A DNA stretch of 26,645 nt from positions 1 through 26,645 of the forward strand of contig VBBQ01000010.1 of assembly GCA_005888755.1 (NCBI GenBank), in the 5' to 3' direction. The notes below the pieces were generated by a model, which worked only from the letters and a program-made list of their open reading frames with translations, ran no database searches and was not told the origin of the DNA. This document shows, piece after piece, positions 16,427 to 22,804 of the stretch (positions within the stretch are counted from its first letter, which is position 1; every line of letters starts with the position of its first letter). The position numbers were made by a program, and so were the translations under genes. This DNA is from Candidatus Bathyarchaeota archaeon (lineage in GTDB: Archaea; Thermoproteota; Bathyarchaeia; 40CM-2-53-6).

Positions 16427-16780
16427 ATGTCTGAGGATGTGAAGCGTATGGCGGACCTGTTGAAATCAGGCGCCACTATGCTCTCTGACGTCTGTCCCGT
16501 CTGCGGAACGCCCTTGTTCAAGGTGAAGGGCGAGGTCTTCTGTGCAAAATGTAACAAGCCGGTAGTCTATCAGAAAGCAATGTCGCCACAGGCGACTCTC
16601 TCTCCAGGCTATCTCCTGGACTCGGTTGAGATGACAGTTGTCGGGAAGATTAGTGAAGCGAATGAGGTTTTGAAGGTGGAAAAGGATCCGGAGAAGCTGT
16701 CGGTTTACAGTAACCTTGTTTTCGGTTGGCTGTCGATGTTGGAGAAGCTGCGTAGCTTGAAAGAGTCTTTCAAGGAATAG
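16427..16780 (+). CDS. Zinc-ribbon protein of the Sjogren/scleroderma autoantigen 1 (p27) family (117 aa)
   Basis: The N-terminal half has the family layout: a helix with M-A-D-L-L-K-S-G-A-T-M-L, then a zinc ribbon with C23-P-V-C26 and C39-A-K-C42, and G-E-V-F-C-A-K-C-N-K-P-V just before Val46. This matches the archaeal homologues of human SSSCA1 (autoantigen p27), whose function is not established. The C-terminal half is predicted helical and may form a coiled coil. The ATG is supported by a TATA box at 16389. Its 3' end overlaps the 3' end of the convergent Hjc gene by 11 bases. Confidence 0.85.
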   Translation: MSEDVKRMADLLKSGATMLSDVCPVCGTPLFKVKGEVFCAKCNKPVVYQKAMSPQATLSPGYLLDSVEMTVVGKISEANEVLKVEKDPEKLSVYSNLVFGWLSMLEKLRSLKESFKE

Positions 16781-17087
16781 CTTCTAGGTTCTTCGGGTCG
16801 AACAGTTTTCCATCCGCTAGGTTTGTCAGTTCTACTTTGCGTCTTCTGCGTTTAGCTAGGATAATTGGCATGCCCGCTTGCTCGGCCAATCCTAGAAGCT
16901 CTTTCTTCCGGTCTTTTCCTAGGAACGATCGGTCTGTCTTGCATTCTATCAAGAACGATTTTCCATCTCTCATACAGACCAAGTCGATCGGTTTCGATTG
17001 CGCGGCCCTGATGACCAAGTATCCTTCGCTCCGAAAGATATCCCGAATTCTATACTCTAGCCTTCTACCCGTCTCGTAGTTCGACAA
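16770..17087 (-). CDS. hjc: Holliday junction resolvase, Hjc type (105 aa)
   Basis: Hjc cuts four-way DNA junctions during recombination. The PD-(D/E)XK-type site is visible: E11 in R-R-L-E-Y-R, D35 in K-P-I-D-L-V, and E48-C-K50 in L-I-E-C-K-T, with R27 conserved. From what I recall of Pyrococcus furiosus Hjc (E9, D33, E46, K48) the spacing is identical with an offset of two. The Arg after the first Glu in that protein is Tyr12 here. At 105 residues it is a little shorter than usual. The TTG start is forced, because a stop codon lies two codons upstream and the next Met is residue 39. It overlaps the zinc-ribbon gene tail to tail by 11 bases. Confidence 0.82.
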   Translation of the reverse strand: MSNYETGRRLEYRIRDIFRSEGYLVIRAAQSKPIDLVCMRDGKSFLIECKTDRSFLGKDRKKELLGLAEQAGMPIILAKRRRRKVELTNLADGKLFDPKNLEAIP

Positions 17088-17370
17088 GTTTCTTCAGGCT
17101 GTTCAACATTCAGTCTCTTAAGAACAGTGGACACGAGAGAAACTATTCGGGCTTCATTTGTTGGAGATGCATTTCTTTCATGTGAGAAGAAGGGCTAGGG
17201 TTCGAATTCTGCACGCGTCGCGGCCCGAGGAAAGGGTTCGAGAAGCCGGTGATGCTTCCCGAAATGGAATGCCTTGATGGTCTCCTATGGGAAATCGCCT
17301 ATTATCAGCCCGAATCTCAAATCTGAGAACCTTCCAAATATTCGCTAGTAAATCGTCCAGGACTTGGCCG

Positions 17371-17392
17371 AAAAAAGGGCAAGTTTCGCCCT
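17371..17392 (-). terminator. Hairpin plus T-run on the - strand with no gene upstream
   Basis: Read on the - strand, AGGGC (17392-17388) and GCCCT (17380-17376) form a 5-bp stem with a 7-base loop, followed by T6 reading 17376-17371. No protein gene ends here on the - strand, so it may end an unannotated RNA. Confidence 0.35.
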
Positions 17393-17596
17393 GGCATTCA
17401 AGCACGGATTGCACCCTGAATCACCTGACTCGCCCAAAATCATTCCCAGACAGGAAATCGTCTCGCCAAGAAAGTGGGGTATTCTTCAGCCACTTTGCGC
17501 GGCGTGAGTGGTTCCTGCGGACGACTGTGAAACTAACCGGTTCGAGAGTGAAAGTACAGAGCTCTTCCGAATAACGCTCCGTTCGGAGATGGAAAT

Positions 17597-17604
17597 CTTT
17601 TAAT
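17597..17604 (+). promoter_or_regulatory. TATA-like element upstream of UPF0147
   Basis: CTTTTAAT lies about 35-42 bases before the ATG at 17639 and about 85 before the CTG at 17685. The T/A-rich core is also readable as TTAAAAG on the - strand. Confidence 0.4.
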
Positions 17605-17684
17605 CAGAACCTTGTCCGTCCTCATCTTCTGGGCTAGGATGCGTACAGAGTCTAGACGCCCATCCAACAATCTGGTGAAAGCGC

Positions 17685-17963
17685 CTGCAAAAAGCAAAAC
17701 GGAAAGAAGAATACGAGATACGGATAAAACAGGCCCTAGCCGTTCTCAACGAAGTCTCTAACGACAACACCACCCCTCGGAACATCCGCCGAGCAGCCAA
17801 AGGCGCAATGGACGCCCTCCAAGCGCAAGGACATACAATCGGGGTCCGCGCTTCAAACGCGATCTCAACCCTAGACGAGATATCTCAGGACCCTAACATG
17901 CCACCTTACACTCGTGTCAAGCTCTGGAACGTCGCAAGCATTCTCGAAGCCGTCAAAGACTAG
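17685..17963 (+). CDS. UPF0147 family protein with no standard start codon in frame (about 92 aa)
   Basis: The frame encodes K-E-E-Y-E-I-R-I-K-Q-A-L-A-V-L-N, then T-P-R-N-I-R-R-A-A, V-R-A-S-N-A-I-S-T-L-D-E-I, and Q-D-P-N-M-P-P-Y-T-R-V-K-L-W-N, which together are the signature of the archaeal UPF0147 family (function unknown, about 90 residues). It is full length from about the Glu-Glu-Tyr-Glu onward, yet the only ATG in frame (17808) would delete half of the domain. Two explanations: translation starts at CTG 17685, preceded by GGTGA with a 6-base spacing; or the gene starts at ATG 17639 or GTG 17675 and an extra A in the A5 run 17689-17693 shifts the frame. The coordinates given are the readable frame from the CTG. 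The next gene is a separate transcription unit. Confidence 0.8.
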   Translation: MQKAKRKEEYEIRIKQALAVLNEVSNDNTTPRNIRRAAKGAMDALQAQGHTIGVRASNAISTLDEISQDPNMPPYTRVKLWNVASILEAVKD

Positions 17964-18151
17964 TCAAGCCGAGACTTCACTAATCCTTAGTCGCGTTCGA
18001 CCACTCGTAGGTTTTTGCAGAATCTATGATTCTAAAGGAAAGACAGAGTCGCCCAATTGTCACATGCTTGGAATCGTGATGTCTCTTCTTCTGGAAGTAG
18101 GCTTCCCACTTCCAGCACCTAGTTGTCCTCGTGAAACTGGCTTTGGACAAG

Positions 18152-18158
18152 TATTTAT
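18152..18158 (+). promoter_or_regulatory. TATA box for the MoxR cluster
   Basis: TATTTAT lies about 38-47 bases before the likely CTG or ATT start. Transcription would start near 18180, leaving just enough leader for AAGGAG at 18185-18190 followed by ATT (18196) or CTG (18199). Confidence 0.6.
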
Positions 18159-18184
18159 CGCCTGTACGCCCACTCTTAGCCGAT

Positions 18185-18190
18185 AAGGAG
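18185..18190 (+). promoter_or_regulatory. Shine-Dalgarno sequence that places a non-standard start
   Basis: AAGGAG is 8 bases before CTG 18199 and 5 before ATT 18196. There is no ATG, GTG or TTG in this frame until 18367, which lies within a membrane segment, so the site argues for initiation at one of the two unusual codons. Confidence 0.5.
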
Positions 18191-18198
18191 CGGGGATT

Positions 18199-19125
18199 CT
18201 GAAAGGAAACCGGCTTCTACCGTTCCTCGTAGCCCTCGTACTCGTAGCCTTCGCTCTAGGGTCCCTCTCAAGAACCCAGCCCGGAGGCTCGATACTGCTC
18301 GGCTCCTACTGGCTGGTCTACCTGGCCGATCTCATCCCGCTGATTGGCCTCGGACTAATTGTCGTCATGATTGGTCTCATGGGCTTCCACTGGCGACACC
18401 TTTCAGATGCGATAGGATACCAGATGTCTAAGGAGCGAGTTGCGAAGAGAAAACAGTCAAGCTCCACCCAGATGCTCATATGGATGGCCACCTGGGCAAT
18501 CGCAATCTCCATCCTGATTCAGAAGTGCGGCGGTATTTTCTGTCGGACACCCTCTCAAACCCCATATCTTCCGACCACGATCAATGGTTTTGTAAACGGG
18601 TCCGGACCCGGACCAACACTCCCCCTCTTGTCAACGGTGATCGAGTTGAGCAGTCTTGTCCAGTCAAACTGGTTCTACCTCGCCTTCCTCGGTTTTCTCG
18701 TCGTAACCTCGGTAATCATCGCACGCGGAGTCTTGGTCTCCTGGCAGGAGACTAGGGCCGATGCGATCAGTCAGATGCCCCTGCCAATGGCCGAGGGAAT
18801 GATCGCGGTCGAAGATGCAATTCGTATACTGAAAACCCAGCCTGAACTCGACGCTAGGACAAGGATCATAAACTGTTACGAGCGAATGGTTCAAGCCGCG
18901 CAACGGCTAGGCGCCACAATAACCTCCGACCAGACAGCACGAGAGCTAGAAACGTCAATTCGCAAGATGCTCATAATCAAGGGCTCGGCGATCAGAAAAC
19001 TCACCGACCTTTTCGAGGAAGCCCGGTATAGCCTGCATCCTATCACCGAAAACGACGCGGAACAAGCCCAACAGCATCTGCAGAGTATTGCCGAGGAAAT
19101 GAATATTCCACTCAGCGTCGCATAA
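18199..19125 (+). CDS. DUF4129 membrane protein, first gene of MoxR cluster (308 aa, non-standard start)
   Basis: Numbering is from CTG 18199. Hydrophobic segments lie at about 5-22, 37-63, 92-108 and 158-179. Residues about 215-300 are a DUF4129 domain: C-Y-E-R-M near 226-230, a T-S-D-Q-T segment, K-L-T-D-L-F-E-E-A-R-Y-S (about 267-278) as the conserved end motif. DUF4129 proteins are typical partners of MoxR ATPases and DUF58 proteins in bacteria and archaea, probably in envelope protein maturation. Starting at ATG 18367 would discard 56 in-frame codons that encode a membrane helix, and the TATA box and AAGGAG at 18152 and 18185 place transcription and translation further upstream. CTG 18199 or ATT 18196 is therefore the better start. 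The stop is immediately followed by the next gene. Confidence 0.82.
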   Translation: MKGNRLLPFLVALVLVAFALGSLSRTQPGGSILLGSYWLVYLADLIPLIGLGLIVVMIGLMGFHWRHLSDAIGYQMSKERVAKRKQSSSTQMLIWMATWAIAISILIQKCGGIFCRTPSQTPYLPTTINGFVNGSGPGPTLPLLSTVIELSSLVQSNWFYLAFLGFLVVTSVIIARGVLVSWQETRADAISQMPLPMAEGMIAVEDAIRILKTQPELDARTRIINCYERMVQAAQRLGATITSDQTARELETSIRKMLIIKGSAIRKLTDLFEEARYSLHPITENDAEQAQQHLQSIAEEMNIPLSVA

Positions 19126-19644
19126 TTGAAACAGAGTACTCTCAAACTACTAGCAGTAGTATCCAGCATCTACCTGCTCCTTATCATTCTCTTCCGAAGC
19201 ATCATACCCGAAACAGTAAGTCCCACAATCTCCCTACTCGCGCTTCCCCTAATTTTGCTCGCGCTAGTCCTCGCAGTCGACCTATCTGATCGAGCAACAC
19301 TCCCGTCAGCGACGCAGCCCCGAAAAGCTCCGAGGAGGTTGCGCGCCAGGGACGTGGAGTTTCTCACGAGACAGGTAGAGGTTGCTGCGAAGGCAAGCCC
19401 GGCCTATTTCGACACCATACTACGCGGCCGGCTTCGCGATCTCTTGGTGGAGAAGGTGAGCCTGGAAACCGGGATGGAGAAGGAAGCGGTTAAGCGTGCG
19501 CTGGCTGATGCTAATCAGGGTCCGCGCCTGCTCAAGGATCTGGAGATTTACAAGCTACTATATTACTCTCCGCCGCGTGGAGCGGAAGCGCGTCTCCAAT
19601 TGCTCAGACAGATCATCGATCGGGTGGAAGGCTGGAAGGCTTGA
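19126..19644 (+). CDS. Small membrane protein of the MoxR cluster (172 aa)
   Basis: The protein starts with TTG immediately after the DUF4129 stop and ends by overlapping the TTG of MoxR (TTGA). Residues 6-25 and 33-51 are membrane helices with a short hairpin loop, followed by a basic, hydrophilic cytoplasmic domain of about 115 residues, largely helical, with D-L-L-V-E-K-V-S-L-E and L-L-Y-Y-S-P-P motifs. I do not recognise a named family with certainty. Its size, two helices and position between DUF4129 and MoxR resemble DUF7269-like proteins of haloarchaeal MoxR clusters, but that is inference from context. No catalytic motif is visible. The tight coupling suggests it is a stoichiometric partner of the neighbouring proteins. 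Confidence 0.78.
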   Translation: MKQSTLKLLAVVSSIYLLLIILFRSIIPETVSPTISLLALPLILLALVLAVDLSDRATLPSATQPRKAPRRLRARDVEFLTRQVEVAAKASPAYFDTILRGRLRDLLVEKVSLETGMEKEAVKRALADANQGPRLLKDLEIYKLLYYSPPRGAEARLQLLRQIIDRVEGWKA

Positions 19645-20591
19645 AGGTAGAGGACGCAGGCGCGAAATGCCAGCAGATCGTAGACCAGGTCAAGAAGGTC
19701 ATCGTCGGAAAAGAAGCCGTTCTGGAAAAGGTAATGCTTGCAATTCTCGCGAATTCTCACATACTCTTCGAGGATTATCCTGGACTCGCGAAGACACTGC
19801 TTGCGCGAAGCTTTGCCATGAGCATGGGCTGTGACTTCTCCAGAATACAGTTCACTCCCGATCTATTGCCGTCGGATATTACTGGGACATATGTGTACAA
19901 TCTCAAAAGTGGGGAGTTCGACCTTCGACGCGGCCCGGTTTTCACCAATATCTTGTTGGCTGACGAGATCAACAGGGCTCCTCCCAAGACACAGGCAGCC
20001 CTCCTCGAGGCGATGCAGGAACGCCAAACAACCCTCGATGGGAAGACGCATCTCCTGACAGACCCGTTCATAGTCATCGCGACACAGAATCCGATCGAGT
20101 ACGAGGGAGTCTACCCATTGCCTGAAGCGCAGCTCGATCGGTTCCTAGTCAGGCTGCAGCTCGGTTATCCGAACCGGGCGGAGGAGGTGGAGATTTTGAA
20201 GAGACGCATGCAACGGGCTCGTGAGGACGTTCAGCTTGAACCTGCTGCAGACGCCGCGACGATTCTTAATCTTCAGAAGACTGTTGAGGGAATTCATGTT
20301 GATGATGATGTTCTCAGGTATGTGACCGACATTGTCCAGGCGACGAGAGTGCAGCGGCAGGTCGAGGTCGGGGCGAGTCCCCGAGGCTCTCTTGCAATAT
20401 TCAAGCTGGCCAGAGCCAGAGCCGTTTTCCACGGTCGAGACTTTGTAATTCCTGATGATGTGAAAGAGGTTGCCGCGCCAGCATTAGCGCACAGGCTGAT
20501 CATGAAAGCGGAGTCGTGGGTCAAGGGTGTCGACCCGCGGCTTGTGGTGGATGAGATCCTGAAGGCTGTCCCAGTGCCTAAGGCCAGGTGA
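19641..20591 (+). CDS. moxR: MoxR-family AAA+ ATPase (316 aa)
   Basis: MoxR ATPases are chaperone-like AAA+ proteins that help assemble or activate envelope or metal-centre proteins with DUF58/vWA partners. The family motifs are all present: I-V-G-K-E near 21-25, Walker A DYPGLAKT (45-52, the usual MoxR form with Ala instead of Gly), Walker B I-L-L-A-D-E (104-109) followed by I-N-R-A-P-P-K-T-Q, sensor 1 V-I-A-T-Q-N-P (145-151) and L-P-E-A-Q-L-D-R-F (160-168). Length is normal (300-330). The TTG start overlaps the stop of the previous gene by three bases (TTGA), a coupling arrangement. Neighbours DUF4129 and DUF58 confirm the assignment. Confidence 0.93.
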   Translation: MKVEDAGAKCQQIVDQVKKVIVGKEAVLEKVMLAILANSHILFEDYPGLAKTLLARSFAMSMGCDFSRIQFTPDLLPSDITGTYVYNLKSGEFDLRRGPVFTNILLADEINRAPPKTQAALLEAMQERQTTLDGKTHLLTDPFIVIATQNPIEYEGVYPLPEAQLDRFLVRLQLGYPNRAEEVEILKRRMQRAREDVQLEPAADAATILNLQKTVEGIHVDDDVLRYVTDIVQATRVQRQVEVGASPRGSLAIFKLARARAVFHGRDFVIPDDVKEVAAPALAHRLIMKAESWVKGVDPRLVVDEILKAVPVPKAR

Positions 20592-20603
20592 TCCATCAAG
20601 AAC

Positions 20604-21875
20604 TTGTTTACTAGGAAGGCCAGTCTCTATTTCGGGCTAGCAGCCGTCGTGCTGATACTCGGGTTGCTTCTACAAGACTGGCAGCTAGCAGCGATGGTTC
20701 TTCCACTCGCATCACTATTCTTCCTCGCTAACTTCTGGGGCCTTCCCGAAAAAATCGAATTGGTGATCAACCATCAGATTACTCCGACTGACAGTTTTGG
20801 AGACGAGAATGTATCGGTCCAGATCACGGTCTCGAACAGAACCGGGGACCAGCTGGGAAACGTTGAGGTCAATGAGCACCTGCCTGTCGAGGCCAAGCTG
20901 GAGTCGGGAGCGAGTCGTGTTCTGACACGGCTTGGAGGGGGAGAGAAGATTGAGCTTGTTCTGGAGTTTCCAAGCCCGATCCGAGGTCACTACTGGGTTG
21001 GGCCCCTAGTCGCGAGGGTCCAGGATCCATTCGGATTCTATCTTGTTGAGAAGAGGTCTGAGGTTGAGGTTCTCTCGATAATGCCTCGACCCGAGCCGAT
21101 CAGGGGGGCTATGTTGCGGCCTCGTCACCTTGGTCCGTGGCCTGGAACGATACCGGCGAGAACGCTGGGTCCTGGGACCGAGTTCTACAGTATGCGCGAT
21201 TATGTTTCAGGGGATGATCCGAAGCGGGTCAACTGGAAGACCTCGGCCAAGCATGCGCGTTTGATCGTCAACGAGATGGAGGCAGAGAGAGTTACCGATG
21301 TGATGATCGTTCTGGATACCGATGTGAGTTTCTATGAGACTGCCGAGGCGGAACTGTTCGAAAGGGGAGTCCGGGCGGCGGCTTCGATGGCCAGCCTCCT
21401 GCTCCGACAGGGGAACAGGGTTGGAATGATACTGCAAGGAGAAGAACGAGGAGTCGTCTCGCCTAGGTTTGGTAAGAGGCATGAGCGGAACATTCTCTTT
21501 CTTCTCGCGGCAGCGAAACCTGGCAGAGCACTGCTCTCGACCAGCTATGTGGTCACATTGCTCGCGCGTCTCTTGTTGCCTGCTAAGGCTCAGCTAGTAA
21601 TCATATCTCCACTTCTAGACACCGGGATTGTCGGTGGGGTCCGACAGTTGGCATCGAGTGGATACAGCATCCTAGTTCTCTCGCCTTCACCGCGAGCACC
21701 GACCACGTTCGAGTCTGAACAGGAAGAGATCGCGTATCGAATGTTGATGCTTGAACGATCCAACATGCTGCTGGCCTTGGAGAAGATCTGCACGGTGACC
21801 CAGTGGCCAGCGAGCGTTCCTCTCTCGACGGTTCTCAGCGAGGTGAGACCTCCACGGCCGATGATACGAGTCTAG
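20604..21875 (+). CDS. DUF58 protein, MoxR partner (423 aa)
   Basis: Two membrane helices (about 8-24 and 28-45) are followed by a beta domain with S-V-Q-I-T-V-S-N-R-T (71-80), then the DUF58 core G-T-E-F-Y-S-M-R-D-Y-V (191-201) and G-D-D-P-K-R-V-N-W (203-211), the family's most conserved stretch. After that V-M-I-V-L-D-T-D (233-240) opens a vWA-like domain with a DxD-type metal site. DUF58 proteins act as envelope-linked partners of MoxR. The start is TTG 12 bases after the MoxR stop. Its 3' end is overlapped for about 70 bases by the next open frame, which is unusual for the cluster. Confidence 0.9.
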   Translation: MFTRKASLYFGLAAVVLILGLLLQDWQLAAMVLPLASLFFLANFWGLPEKIELVINHQITPTDSFGDENVSVQITVSNRTGDQLGNVEVNEHLPVEAKLESGASRVLTRLGGGEKIELVLEFPSPIRGHYWVGPLVARVQDPFGFYLVEKRSEVEVLSIMPRPEPIRGAMLRPRHLGPWPGTIPARTLGPGTEFYSMRDYVSGDDPKRVNWKTSAKHARLIVNEMEAERVTDVMIVLDTDVSFYETAEAELFERGVRAAASMASLLLRQGNRVGMILQGEERGVVSPRFGKRHERNILFLLAAAKPGRALLSTSYVVTLLARLLLPAKAQLVIISPLLDTGIVGGVRQLASSGYSILVLSPSPRAPTTFESEQEEIAYRMLMLERSNMLLALEKICTVTQWPASVPLSTVLSEVRPPRPMIRV

Positions 21876-22483
21876 GCCTGGGATTAAGATCAGCCACTCT
21901 GATCCTAAGACTGCACTATTTGTTCTTGGCACCTTGGATCGTTTTCGCTTTTCCTTCCCAGATTTGTCTCGGTCTCGGAACACTGATTGTAATCGTAATC
22001 ATCATTGTCGGACTAGTCGGGACGTTTGCGAAGAAGCAAGTGCATGCGACGCTCGCTTCCGTGACGCTGCTGGCTTTTCTCGTGGCCGGGAAGGCTAGAG
22101 TAGATCTGACCAGTGCTCCGAGCCCTGATACTCTAGTCCTGTTTCTCCAGTTTGTCGCGGTCATATTCTTCATGGAAGCATCTCGAGTCATCTTGTCCTT
22201 CGATAAGGAGAGGAGCGAGCTGGCCGGAAAAACGGATGGCATGTCGCAGGCTATCAGGGAAAGACTGAGCATGTGGGTCAAAGGCCAGCTAAGCAGACAA
22301 GCGCGATTGACTATTGGGGCGCTGGGACTTTCACTGGTCCTTCTCGTCCTAGGAGGCTTCACCAGCGTATCAATTAACCAGCTAGCCTTCTCCGCCGTTC
22401 TTGTCTTGCTTGTGGTCGGTGCTCTTGTTTTTCTGATAACGCAGAGACGTGAACCAGAAACGCGTCCAGTAACGCTCCCTTAG
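21803..22483 (+). CDS. Multi-span membrane protein at the end of the MoxR cluster (226 aa, start uncertain)
   Basis: The region from residue 38 on contains six hydrophobic segments (about 38-52, 56-75, 82-97, 110-130, 168-187, 194-213) with a basic/acidic cytoplasmic loop at 131-167 and a short Pro/Arg tail. I do not recognise a family. A GTG at 21803, with GGTGA four bases before it, gives the longest form and overlaps DUF58 by 73 bases; the first 37 residues then have no hydrophobic content and may not exist. Start at CTG 21878 or TTG 21920 would begin just after the DUF58 stop. Position at the end of the cluster and membrane nature suggest a partner of the MoxR/DUF58/DUF4129 proteins. It is followed by a gene-free stretch. 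Confidence 0.65.
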   Translation: MASERSSLDGSQRGETSTADDTSLGLGLRSATLILRLHYLFLAPWIVFAFPSQICLGLGTLIVIVIIIVGLVGTFAKKQVHATLASVTLLAFLVAGKARVDLTSAPSPDTLVLFLQFVAVIFFMEASRVILSFDKERSELAGKTDGMSQAIRERLSMWVKGQLSRQARLTIGALGLSLVLLVLGGFTSVSINQLAFSAVLVLLVVGALVFLITQRREPETRPVTLP

Positions 22484-22804
22484 AGACTGACCCAACGCTT
22501 CAACAACACTTCACAGTTTCCCATCTGGTTTGTCCAAGAGCGTCATTCGGCACTCATGCCACACAAAACCGCTGCGCGAGACCCCCTTTTTCCAGAATCA
22601 TCCGCTGTCTGGCACTGATAATGGACGAGACAGGCCAAACAAAGCATGGTCCGGGCTTAGATTGGTCGAGTGATTATCCACGTTTCCAGCGTGGGCTCTG
22701 CCTTGAAGGATCGAGTGCCTGCTCAGGTCGCGAACCAGGGCTGATAATGGGCTAATCTGTACTCTGGAAGGTGCTATTAAGACGCTCACTTCCGCCATAG
22801 TTCC
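22484..22804. other. Gene-free stretch before the M20 peptidase
   Basis: No coding frame is convincing. It has a five-T run near 22587-22591 that could end the MoxR cluster transcript, a 10-bp direct repeat CTGATAATGG at 22615-22624 and 22741-22750, and a TATA-like CTATTAAG at 22774-22781. I found no tRNA or other named RNA. Confidence 0.5.
22774..22781 (+). promoter_or_regulatory. TATA box for the M20 peptidase (near-leaderless)
   Basis: CTATTAAG lies 24-31 bases before the GTG at 22805, which is the distance expected for a transcript starting at or beside the start codon. Confidence 0.5.

Larger units (their letters stand above)
17088..17684. other. Gene-poor stretch between Hjc and UPF0147
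   Basis: No frame here looks like a real protein; the open frames of 78-95 codons on both strands have low-complexity or shuffled composition and no recognisable motif. The visible signals are a hairpin with T-run on the - strand (17371-17392), a TATA-like element for the UPF0147 gene (17597-17604), and an ATG at 17639 that opens a frame discussed under UPF0147. A small RNA could be present on the - strand. Confidence 0.5.
17964..18198. other. Intergenic region with promoter of the MoxR cluster
   Basis: No gene is seen; open frames overlapping UPF0147 are out-of-frame shadows. It holds a TATA box at 18152-18158 and a Shine-Dalgarno sequence AAGGAG at 18185-18190. Confidence 0.5.

Noticed and set aside
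17196-17210. T-arm-like sequence GGGTTCGAATTC suggesting a tRNA end
   Set aside because: The T-stem does not pair and no acceptor, D or anticodon arm could be built around it.
17178-17574. Open frames of 78 and 95 codons on opposite strands
   Set aside because: No recognisable motif, no promoter at the right distance and random-looking composition.
17914-18186. 90-codon frame overlapping the end of UPF0147
   Set aside because: It is out of frame with a clearly conserved gene and shows no family features.
22615-22750. 10-bp direct repeat CTGATAATGG as a possible start of a CRISPR or att-type structure
   Set aside because: Only two copies 126 bases apart with no regular spacing, integrase or cas gene.
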